Made by a program: the position numbers and the translations under genes. Below the pieces are notes generated by a model. The model was not told the DNA's origin, did no database searches, and was given only the letters and a program-made list of their open reading frames with translations. DNA of 7,825 nt from Pseudomonadota bacterium (GTDB lineage: Bacteria; Bdellovibrionota_B; Oligoflexia; Silvanigrellales; Silvanigrellaceae): contig JAIXXU010000043.1 in the NCBI GenBank assembly GCA_027490595.1, forward strand, positions 1-7,825. The letters run 5' to 3'. Positions 1 to 5,937 of this stretch are shown here, in pieces; position 1 is the stretch's first letter; the number at the start of each line of letters is the position of its first letter.

Positions 1-2
1 AA

Positions 3-311
3 GAGCTTGCAAAATTTTATGAATTCAAAAGCATCATTGAATTTCACCATACAAAAAAAGTAGACTCACCTTCCGGTACATCAAAACACAGTGCACATCT
101 TATAAATTTACCAGAGAGCAACATACAATCTGTGCGGAGCGATGCCTTTCTTGCCAAACAACAAATCTATTTTGGTTCGTCCTCTGAACGCATTCTCATC
201 GATCATGAAAGTTTTAGCAGAGAAAGTTTTATTGTAGGCATTCAACTGTGCTTGAAAAAAATCGTAGAAGCCACTGAATTTATGGAAGGGCTTGAAAATA
301 TCATAGACTAA
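3..311 (+). CDS. dapB: 4-hydroxy-tetrahydrodipicolinate reductase, C-terminal part (partial, 5' end outside window)
   Basis: DapB reduces 4-hydroxy-tetrahydrodipicolinate with NAD(P)H in the cytoplasmic diaminopimelate/lysine pathway, which feeds peptidoglycan. The frame is open from the left edge and ends in TAA at 309-311, leaving 102 visible residues; the N-terminal Rossmann domain lies outside. The diagnostic motif is EFHHTKKVDSPSGTS at visible residues 13-27: the HH pair, the Lys four residues after the first His, and the SGT loop match the catalytic and substrate-binding residues of the family. The rest follows the family pattern (a VR start, IYFG, SERILIDHESFSRESF), but the glycine-rich stretch after the VR Arg is changed: the usual R-x-G-x-x-x-G-x-H reads RSDAFLAKQ. 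The segment between SGT and that Arg is also about 25 residues shorter than in E. coli. Identity is secure; full activity is not proven. It ends 13 bp from the end of the convergent large gene, with no terminator visible between them. Confidence 0.88.
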   Translation, partial: ELAKFYEFKSIIEFHHTKKVDSPSGTSKHSAHLINLPESNIQSVRSDAFLAKQQIYFGSSSERILIDHESFSRESFIVGIQLCLKKIVEATEFMEGLENIID

Positions 312-324
312 ATTTACAAAGAAA

Positions 325-3114
325 TTATACCGTAAGTCCAATTTCATTTGATTTTTTCTTTAACTCTTCCAAAATTTCCTGTGCCTTATTCACGATTATT
401 TTCTCTTCATTATTTAAATAGTAAGACAAAACCTTATTTTTTTCTCTGTAAATTATAGTTTCATCCATGCTAACTTTGTTGAATAAGAGTTGAATGTCGT
501 TTAGTTTTTCAAGGGCAACCCCCATTTTTTGAATAGTTGTAACTCTACCAATATCATTATCTGTTTTCGCAGAATTGGTTGAATCCCTTAACTCATCAAT
601 TAATATTTTCTTTTCTATTGAAAACAGGAATTTAGCATCTAAGCCACCAAAAAATCTCATGGACTGCCTATTTTCCTCAGCAATACGTCTAAAAAAAGGA
701 GTGTCATCTATCAATTCATGATAACTACGCAATAATTCTTTTATCTTATCAATATGATCAAAAGTTGGATTATCATCACTATTAGACAAATTTTTAAATT
801 CGTACGCAAGGCTGTTATTTGAGTCAAAAGTTACAATTTGAGTCAATTCTGTTTGAAGAGCACTAACAATTTTATAAATTTGTGCATTTTTTTCAATAGG
901 TTTCATTTTGATTTCATTAGATTTCATTTTTTCTTTAAAAGAATTTAATTTTTCTACATATTCAGAGGACACATCTTTTTTTCCTAAAACATTTTGATAA
1001 TTTTCATATAAACTCTTTAAACCAATATCCTGCAGAAACTTCTGTCCTTCTTTTTGATTGATTTTTTTATCTAACTCTGAAATCAAATTTTTCACATGAT
1101 CATAAATCATAAAAAGAACTTTACTTATATCATTAATATTTTTTACTTCTGGGAGTTTTATTTCCTCAATGCCAAACTCGTTCATTTGAGAAGATAAAAA
1201 TAGTGGCCAATATTTGAAAACTAGAGCCTTGAACTCATTTTTATCACGTTCCTCAATTTTAACTTTGAATTTCATTAATTTCTTTGTCGTTGTTTCCATA
1301 GAAAGATGGTCTTTTTTTGAAGAACGTTTGATAAAAGAAAGAAAATCTTCAATTAAAAATTTATGGAGTTGTTTATCTTTTTCATTGTCTTTATCAAACG
1401 ATAAAGTTGAAATTGGCTCAATACAATCGAAAAAGTTTTCATAGGCTTTAATACCACTCTTAATTTTTTTCTCTAAAGCATTTAATTCATTTTTTAAAAC
1501 AGAAGCCTTTTTTTTGATTGCATCTTTTCTTTCGTTTTCAAGAATAATTTCAGAATTCTCATTTACAAGATTAACGATATTCTCTGGAATAAGTTTAACA
1601 TGTCCATGCACAACAGAATATAAAGTATTCTTAAACTCAGTTGAAGAATCTACATTTTCATGATTAAATTTTTTATCCACAGGATTTTCTTGCGTTTCAA
1701 GGTTTTTTACACACTTGATAAAGCCAAGCCTTCTTTCATGATAAATCCTCTTGTCTGATGGTGAAGGATCTTTTTCGTCACCTATAAAAAAAGTAAAAGG
1801 ATTAGAAAAATGAGTTTTTGACTGGGATTCTTTGTTAGTATCCGGAATTTGGAATTCTTTATGAGTATCTAAAATTAAGTCTTTAAGATCTTTAAATAAA
1901 TTCAGAGTGTTTGCATAGGTATAAGGGGATTTTACCAACACATCCTGTTTGCGGAAAAATTTATTTCTAATATTCTCAAATTCAGGTTCCTCGCGAAATA
2001 AACATTTTTCAACAACTTCAAACAAATCAATTTCTTTTTTTTCTTCTTTGTTGTTGATTAAGTGCAAATATCGAAGATTATGGTAGGTATTAGATATTGT
2101 CTTTTCACCTTTACTAATTCTGGGAATCGTAAAAGCCCAAGAATTTCTTAAATCTTGCATTTTTGCACTATCGCTTGACCATTTTTCTTTGGTAGGATTT
2201 TTCTCGATAATAATTTTTTGACCACTTTTTTCAAGCTCTTTAAGAAATAAATTTACCTCCATTTGAACCTGAGTATAACAATCTTTGACCTCAGGTAACT
2301 TTCCTTCCGGAGAATTTATTTCAGAATAATTCCAAGTCGAACTTTTTATCATCGGCATCAAGTCAACGTAAAAATGTTCTTTTTTCTTATCTTCGCCTAT
2401 TACCGTATATTCCAGATATCTATTTTCAAAAAAATCTTCCGCCATTTGTTCTAAATTTTTGTCCTTGAGGCTTAGGAATTTCGAACCCAAAAAAGGTATT
2501 TTATGAATTGAGAAAACAAATACTGTATAAACAAAGAAAATAACTGCAAAAGGAATGAACAAAAGATTTCCTAAGAAAGCATATAAAAAAATACAAGAAA
2601 TCATTCCCACTAAACTAAAAATTTTTAATGATGCTAGAAGTAACCTTAATGGAAAAGGCTCTTTTTTAAATGGAAGGAATAATTTTTCTGAAATGTTCAC
2701 TTTAGGTGGTTTGCCAGGTATGGGCTCAAGCGCAATAGATGTAACAAGATGAATTTTTTGACTACTTTCACCCGAGGAGTCTATATTTTGAGGAGCACTA
2801 TTATCTTCCTTAAATTTTTTTCTCGCATCATGGGAAAATTTCATTTTATTATTTTCAGGTGGTTTAATTACTGTTTCTTCAGATGATTGCCGTTGCTCTT
2901 TGTCTCCAGGAGGACACTCACGGGAATTTTGTTGAAAAGGAGAAAGGGAATAATCGTCCATGGCAGCCATAGCAGGAGTAAAAAAACCATTGTGAGAAAT
3001 TTGTGAAGGAATCGAAGAAGGGGAACTATCTCCAGAAGAAGAACTTGTAAGTTGAGATTTGGAATTGGACCTTGGCACAATAGTCCTATTATTCACTTGA
3101 ACGCCACCGTTCAT
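325..3114 (-). CDS. Large hypothetical protein with a two-helix membrane hairpin and long charged helical C-terminal region
   Basis: I do not recognise a family for this 929-residue protein. Residues 1-150 are rich in Ser, Pro, Gln and Asn (a run of four Ser at 24-27) and look disordered, with no cleavable signal peptide. Residues about 156-181 and 183-203 are two closely spaced hydrophobic segments joined by a very short turn, flanked by Lys-rich stretches (KK at 150-151; HK at 204-205), so both ends probably face the same side of a membrane. Residues 205-929 are Lys/Glu/Asn-rich and mostly helix-forming. Coiled-coil-like stretches lie near 518-560, 680-735 and 900-925. I saw no Walker, kinase, protease or repeat motif. 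The start ATG has a well placed AAGGGAG seven bases upstream. The gene is more AT-rich than its neighbours and has two A8 tracts in the coding strand. The layout resembles membrane or secreted host-interaction proteins such as chlamydial Inc proteins (bilobed hydrophobic hairpin), but that is shape only. The reading frame is intact over 2.8 kb, so the gene is surely real; its function is unknown. Confidence 0.85.
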   Translation of the reverse strand: MNGGVQVNNRTIVPRSNSKSQLTSSSSGDSSPSSIPSQISHNGFFTPAMAAMDDYSLSPFQQNSRECPPGDKEQRQSSEETVIKPPENNKMKFSHDARKKFKEDNSAPQNIDSSGESSQKIHLVTSIALEPIPGKPPKVNISEKLFLPFKKEPFPLRLLLASLKIFSLVGMISCIFLYAFLGNLLFIPFAVIFFVYTVFVFSIHKIPFLGSKFLSLKDKNLEQMAEDFFENRYLEYTVIGEDKKKEHFYVDLMPMIKSSTWNYSEINSPEGKLPEVKDCYTQVQMEVNLFLKELEKSGQKIIIEKNPTKEKWSSDSAKMQDLRNSWAFTIPRISKGEKTISNTYHNLRYLHLINNKEEKKEIDLFEVVEKCLFREEPEFENIRNKFFRKQDVLVKSPYTYANTLNLFKDLKDLILDTHKEFQIPDTNKESQSKTHFSNPFTFFIGDEKDPSPSDKRIYHERRLGFIKCVKNLETQENPVDKKFNHENVDSSTEFKNTLYSVVHGHVKLIPENIVNLVNENSEIILENERKDAIKKKASVLKNELNALEKKIKSGIKAYENFFDCIEPISTLSFDKDNEKDKQLHKFLIEDFLSFIKRSSKKDHLSMETTTKKLMKFKVKIEERDKNEFKALVFKYWPLFLSSQMNEFGIEEIKLPEVKNINDISKVLFMIYDHVKNLISELDKKINQKEGQKFLQDIGLKSLYENYQNVLGKKDVSSEYVEKLNSFKEKMKSNEIKMKPIEKNAQIYKIVSALQTELTQIVTFDSNNSLAYEFKNLSNSDDNPTFDHIDKIKELLRSYHELIDDTPFFRRIAEENRQSMRFFGGLDAKFLFSIEKKILIDELRDSTNSAKTDNDIGRVTTIQKMGVALEKLNDIQLLFNKVSMDETIIYREKNKVLSYYLNNEEKIIVNKAQEILEELKKKSNEIGLTV

Positions 3115-3121
3115 AAATTAA

Positions 3122-3128
3122 CTCCCTT
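3122..3128 (-). promoter_or_regulatory. Shine-Dalgarno sequence of the large orphan gene
   Basis: On the minus strand AAGGGAG lies seven bases before the ATG at 3114. It supports this start for the 929-residue protein. It directly abuts one arm (3129-3136) of an 8-bp inverted repeat, so folding of that repeat could affect ribosome access. Confidence 0.65.
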
Positions 3129-3163
3129 CAGCAAAAGAAGCGTTATCGTGGAAGATTTTGCTG
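3129..3163 (-). repeat. 8-bp perfect inverted repeat in the leader of the large gene
   Basis: CAGCAAAA at 3129-3136 and TTTTGCTG at 3156-3163 (+ strand) are perfect inverted copies with 19 bases between them. A further copy, ACAGCAAAA at 3201-3209, is complementary over nine bases to 3156-3164. The middle element can therefore pair either with the element next to the Shine-Dalgarno sequence or with the first arm of the upstream terminator. The match is seen directly; the regulatory role is inferred. Confidence 0.45.
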
Positions 3164-3176
3164 TTTTTGGCAAATC

Positions 3177-3205
3177 AAAAAAAAGTTGTCTGGTAACAAG
3201 ACAGC
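3177..3205 (-). terminator. Rho-independent terminator after the kinase-like gene
   Basis: Read on the minus strand, GCTGTCT, a seven-base loop and AGACAAC form a 7-bp stem with one G-T pair. Eight T residues follow directly (complement of 3177-3184). This is a canonical intrinsic terminator shape. It lies about 90 bases after the kinase-like stop codon and about 60 bases before the large gene's start, so it most likely ends the kinase-like transcript and separates the two minus-strand genes. The stem is short with moderate GC, so partial read-through is possible. Confidence 0.62.
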
Positions 3206-3261
3206 AAAACTGCTTTCAAGATACTTGTGAGATGATAAATTTCATTGGAAAATTTAAAGGT

Positions 3262-3277
3262 AAACCCTATTGGGTTT
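3262..3277 (-). repeat. Small stem-loop downstream of the kinase-like gene
   Basis: AAACCC and GGGTTT form a perfect 6-bp stem around the four-base loop TATT, 18 bases beyond the stop codon of the kinase-like gene. No clear T run follows on the minus strand, so it is a poor terminator by itself. It could protect the 3' end of that mRNA. A nearby palindrome ACACGTGT lies at 3280-3287. Confidence 0.3.
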
Positions 3278-3295
3278 TCACACGTGTCTTAAAAT

Positions 3296-3967
3296 CTAAC
3301 AAACAGAAGAAAAAGATTTGTAAATACCAACAATATCGATAGGGTAATTAGAATCTTGCAAAGCCTCAAAAGGAAGTTTTAAATTTTCTGCTATGATGCC
3401 TTTGATATGGTTTAGATGAATATTTTCTCGATCTAAACTATTATGTTTTGCCCAGTGAGCAGCAGCAACGATAAGGCTTGAAACTTGAGCAGCCGTCAAT
3501 TTGTCTGTATTAATTGTCACATCAAAGTCACTGTGATCATCAATGTCAAGCCCATAGAGACGCATGTATCTTTTTTTATTATCTTCATCGCGCTTTAAGG
3601 TCTTGTACAATACCTGCTCGTAGGGAACGCCATTTTCTGACTCTCTTTGATTGATGCGATGAGCTCTTGTTTCCAAAGGCGCATGAAGCCAAATGCGAAG
3701 CTCAGAATTCATTAGCCAAGCAGCTAAACGGGTTCCGATCACGATATTTTGATTTGCTGAAGAACTTCGAATGAGAATCAAATCTGTTAGATAATCAAAA
3801 ATGAGACTACTTTTGGACTGTTGATGAATATACTCAAAACTAAGGCCTAAATCTCGAGCTAAATCACGGAAGGTATAGTTGACAATTTGGAGACCTAAAG
3901 CCTGACCTACATTTTTGGTAGCTGTTGTATTTCCACACCCACTCTGACCTGAAATAGCAATTCTCAT
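3296..3967 (-). CDS. Archaeal-type cytidylate kinase-like P-loop protein
   Basis: This 223-residue protein looks like a nucleoside monophosphate kinase of the archaeal-type (d)CMP kinase family, which would phosphorylate CMP/dCMP with ATP in the cytoplasm. It opens with MRIAISGQSGCGNTT: the P-loop at residues 7-15 has Asn where a classic Walker A has Lys. That K-less form is usual in this family (compare GSGTTT in archaeal members), so it is not a sign of decay. Other family-like features are TFRDLARDLG at 32-41, GTRLAAW at 78-84 (acceptor-site Arg), RIWLHAPLETRAHRINQRE at 91-109 (LID-type arginines), and KRDEDNKKRYMRLYGLDI at 125-142 followed by DFDVTIN. The last 50 or so residues extend beyond the core. 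ATG at 3967 is chosen because AAGGAG lies four bases upstream and the family begins at this Met. The gene is divergent from gatC. The exact substrate is uncertain; some members are annotated only as AAA-family ATPase. Confidence 0.8.
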   Translation of the reverse strand: MRIAISGQSGCGNTTATKNVGQALGLQIVNYTFRDLARDLGLSFEYIHQQSKSSLIFDYLTDLILIRSSSANQNIVIGTRLAAWLMNSELRIWLHAPLETRAHRINQRESENGVPYEQVLYKTLKRDEDNKKRYMRLYGLDIDDHSDFDVTINTDKLTAAQVSSLIVAAAHWAKHNSLDRENIHLNHIKGIIAENLKLPFEALQDSNYPIDIVGIYKSFSSVC

Positions 3968-3971
3968 AAAG

Positions 3972-3977
3972 CTCCTT
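3972..3977 (-). promoter_or_regulatory. Shine-Dalgarno sequence fixing the kinase-like start
   Basis: AAGGAG on the minus strand is four bases from ATG 3967. It decides against the in-frame upstream TTG at 4015, which would add 16 residues in front of the conserved MRIAISG start. Confidence 0.7.
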
Positions 3978-3984
3978 AAGGTGA

Positions 3985-4008
3985 CCTTGATATTCAGTTT
4001 GATCAAGG
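3985..4008. repeat. Perfect 7-bp inverted repeat in the divergent kinase/gatC intergenic region
   Basis: CCTTGAT at 3985-3991 and ATCAAGG at 4002-4008 are perfect inverted copies with ten bases between. The element lies just upstream of the Shine-Dalgarno sequence of the kinase-like gene and about 110 bases before gatC. It may be an operator for a dimeric regulator or a 5' leader hairpin. The repeat is seen directly; any role is inferred. Confidence 0.35.
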
Positions 4009-4058
4009 CATACAAAAAATTTCCTTATCTCAGGCCAATGTAAAAAAGCAAGGAATAC

Positions 4059-4087
4059 TTGAATTCTCAAAGAAGAAAATCTAAAAA
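4059..4087 (+). promoter_or_regulatory. Candidate sigma70-type promoter of gatCAB
   Basis: TTGAAT at 4059-4064 and TAAAAA at 4082-4087 are separated by 17 bases; each matches four of six consensus positions. Transcription would start near 4094, giving a short leader before the gatC Shine-Dalgarno sequence. In such AT-rich DNA the match is weak evidence. No convincing promoter was found for the kinase-like gene on the other strand. Confidence 0.28.
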
Positions 4088-4102
4088 CAAGTGGAACTTA
4101 AG

Positions 4103-4109
4103 AGAAGGA
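4103..4109 (+). promoter_or_regulatory. Shine-Dalgarno sequence of gatC, favouring ATG 4117
   Basis: AGAAGGA is seven bases before ATG 4117 but only four before the in-frame GTG at 4114. gatB also has GGA seven bases before its start (both read AAGGATATT after the core), which supports the ATG. Confidence 0.6.
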
Positions 4110-4116
4110 TATTGTG

Positions 4117-4440
4117 ATGCATTTAGATAAAGAAGTTATCAAACGTACAGCCGAGCTGGCAAGACTAAATTTTTCTGAAGAAGAAATTATTGAAGCACAA
4201 AAAGATCTTCAAAAAATTTTGACCTCTTTTGAAGTGCTTTTAGAAGTCCCAATTTCACACGAACATGATGCTCGCAGTGCTTTCTCCACGAAAGGACTTG
4301 AAAATAAAGACGAAAGCCTCTCTCACATGGAAAAAGATCAGGTGGAAAACTCTATTACCACATCAGATTTTCTTGCTCAAACACCATCCAGGGAAGGTGC
4401 CTTTGTCAGGGTTCCTGCTATACTTGCTCAATCTACATAA
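4117..4440 (+). CDS. gatC: Asp/Glu-tRNA(Asn/Gln) amidotransferase subunit C
   Basis: GatC is the small subunit of the GatCAB complex, which converts Glu-tRNA(Gln) and/or Asp-tRNA(Asn) to the amidated form. It wraps around and stabilises the GatA-GatB contact. The 107 residues show the family pattern: ELARLNFSEEEI near residues 13-24, a helix with LQKILTSFEVL, then a variable linker and the typical C-terminal end FLAQTPSREGAFVRVPAIL (family form: NAPE...FxVPxVL). The length is normal (about 95-110 residues). The start could be GTG 4114, one codon longer. This is the first gene of gatC-gatA-gatB; eight bases separate it from gatA, and its TAA stop is part of the gatA Shine-Dalgarno sequence. 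Sequence conservation is low in the linker, as is usual for GatC; gene order makes the call firm. Confidence 0.92.
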   Translation: MHLDKEVIKRTAELARLNFSEEEIIEAQKDLQKILTSFEVLLEVPISHEHDARSAFSTKGLENKDESLSHMEKDQVENSITTSDFLAQTPSREGAFVRVPAILAQST

Positions 4441-4442
4441 GG
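4438..4442 (+). promoter_or_regulatory. gatA Shine-Dalgarno sequence overlapping the gatC stop codon
   Basis: TAAGG contains the gatC stop codon TAA (4438-4440) and lies six bases before gatA ATG 4449. The overlap suggests that ribosomes ending gatC help start gatA, which would keep subunit amounts matched. Confidence 0.6.
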
Positions 4443-4448
4443 TATTTT

Positions 4449-5927
4449 ATGACAAATTTTAATTATTCTAAAGAGTTCTGCTCTCACGATGCCACATTTT
4501 TAGCAGAAAATTTTCGTTCAAAAAAACTCTCTATTGTTGAATACATAAGCAATTTATTTTCATATATAGAGCAAGAAAATCCTTCACTAAACGCATTGAC
4601 AAGCCTACAAAAAGAAGCAGCCCTTCAAAGAGCCAAAGAACTTGAGCATAGACCAGCCCAGTCCCATGAAATTTTATTTGGCGTTCCTATTGTTTTAAAA
4701 GAAAACATCCAAAAAAAGGGATTCCCGGTTCAGTGTGCCTCTCGCATGCTGGAAGGCTATAAGGGTCAATATGATGCCACGGTAGTTTCACTTCTGGAAA
4801 ATGCAGGTGCTATTTTTATTTCCACCGCAAACATGGATGAGTTTGCTATGGGATCCTCAAACGAACATAGCTGTCACGGACCTGTAAAAAATCCTCATCA
4901 TTTTAAACACTCCCCTGGAGGATCTTCGGGAGGATCTGCAGCCGCTTGTGCAGCTGGATTTGCACCCTTGGCCCTTGGCTCAGATACCGGTGGGAGCGTT
5001 AGAGAACCTGCAGCCTTTTGCGGAATTTATGGTTTTAAGCCGACCTACGGACGCATTTCACGATATGGGCTAGTGGCTTTTGGCTCTAGTTTAGATCAAA
5101 TTTCTCCTTTTGCACGTAGCATATCTGACCTAGATATTATAATGCGCATTCTGGGACAACCTGATGTTCGTGACGCCACCAGTCTTTGTACTTCCTATGA
5201 GTCTCAACTTGGAAAAGAAAACTTTTTAAAAGGGCGAACCATTGGTGTACCACGCTCATTATTAACAAATGCTGTCGACAAAAGAGTTCTTGTAGCCTTT
5301 GAAAAACTTGAAGCAAAAATGCGCGACTTTGGGACAAAATTTGTAGACATCGAAATTTCAACATTAAAGTATACTTTAAGCGTTTATTACGTTCTTGCCA
5401 GTGCAGAAGCTTCTAGCAATTTATCTAGATTTGATGGCATTCGCTATGGTCACAGAACCCAACAAGCCCAAGATCTTTTTGAATTATATTCCCAAACTCG
5501 CACTGAGGGTTTTGGGAAAGAAGTCAAGAGACGCATTTTACTAGGAACATTTGCACTTAGTGCAGGTTACTACGATGCTTTTTACGGTAGAGCATTGGCA
5601 GCCAGAGACCTCATTGTGGAAGAGTTTGCAAAAGTTTTTGAGACTATTGATTTCATCTATATGCCTACAGCCCCCTCAAGTGCCTTTCTTTTAGGAGAAA
5701 GTTCTTTAGATCCTATGCAAGAATACTTAAATGATATTTTTACAATTCCTGCAAACCTAGCCAAGCTTCCAGCTATTTCCTTACCAGCTCCCATTGATGA
5801 CGAGGGTTTGCCCATAGGACTTCAGTTTTATGCCCCCCAAGGAAATGATGCTCAACTTTTAGCTTTAGCCTATGACCTTGAAAAACAAGGATTGGTCAAA
5901 ACTACAGCATTTAAAAATATGAAATAA
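4449..5927 (+). CDS. gatA: Asp/Glu-tRNA(Asn/Gln) amidotransferase subunit A (glutamine amidase)
   Basis: GatA frees ammonia from glutamine and passes it through a channel to GatB. The 492-residue protein has normal length and a complete amidase-signature domain. The Ser-cisSer-Lys triad is readable as K84 (in GVPIVLKEN), S159 (in PGGSSGGSAAA) and nucleophile S183 (in GSDTGGSVREPA). Each sits five residues later than in the S. aureus enzyme (K79, S154, S178). Glutamine-binding residues also appear conserved: Arg in KRRILLGTFALSAGYYDA (R361/R362) and D429 in YLNDIFTIPANLA. SRFDGIRYGHR at 326-336 is another GatA-type signature. One small oddity is Glu186 in GGSVREPA where GatA proteins commonly have Gln (GGSIRQPA). 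Start ATG 4449 follows TAAGG with six bases between. The gene lies between gatC and gatB with short gaps, so one operon is clear. Confidence 0.97.
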   Translation: MTNFNYSKEFCSHDATFLAENFRSKKLSIVEYISNLFSYIEQENPSLNALTSLQKEAALQRAKELEHRPAQSHEILFGVPIVLKENIQKKGFPVQCASRMLEGYKGQYDATVVSLLENAGAIFISTANMDEFAMGSSNEHSCHGPVKNPHHFKHSPGGSSGGSAAACAAGFAPLALGSDTGGSVREPAAFCGIYGFKPTYGRISRYGLVAFGSSLDQISPFARSISDLDIIMRILGQPDVRDATSLCTSYESQLGKENFLKGRTIGVPRSLLTNAVDKRVLVAFEKLEAKMRDFGTKFVDIEISTLKYTLSVYYVLASAEASSNLSRFDGIRYGHRTQQAQDLFELYSQTRTEGFGKEVKRRILLGTFALSAGYYDAFYGRALAARDLIVEEFAKVFETIDFIYMPTAPSSAFLLGESSLDPMQEYLNDIFTIPANLAKLPAISLPAPIDDEGLPIGLQFYAPQGNDAQLLALAYDLEKQGLVKTTAFKNMK

Positions 5928-5930
5928 GGA
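5925..5930 (+). promoter_or_regulatory. gatB Shine-Dalgarno sequence overlapping the gatA stop codon
   Basis: TAAGGA contains the gatA stop codon (5925-5927) and precedes the GTG start at 5938 by seven bases. This is the same design as the gatC-gatA junction and supports the GTG as the true start. Confidence 0.62.
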
Positions 5931-5937
5931 TATTATC

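Noticed and set aside
108..347. Minus-strand open frame antisense to dapB
   Set aside because: dapB is clear from its HH..K and SGT motifs on the other strand; the antisense frame resembles nothing.
2555..2752. Short + strand open frame over the membrane-hairpin region of the large gene
   Set aside because: It is antisense to a long intact frame, has no ribosome site, and reads as a mirror of the AT-rich coding sequence.
3052..3342. + strand open frame of 96 codons spanning the start of the large gene and the intergenic region
   Set aside because: It overlaps two minus-strand genes and the terminator, has no family resemblance, and offers no good Shine-Dalgarno sequence.
3968..4015. N-terminal extension of the kinase-like gene from a TTG at 4015
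   Set aside because: ATG 3967 has AAGGAG upstream and starts the conserved MRIAISG; the 16 extra residues fit no family pattern.
3864..4070. Minus-strand frame overlapping the start of the kinase-like gene
   Set aside because: It is out of frame with the recognised P-loop protein, without a family match or ribosome site.
4114..4116. GTG start for gatC one codon upstream
   Set aside because: Only four bases from the Shine-Dalgarno sequence; ATG 4117 has seven, matching the gatB spacing.
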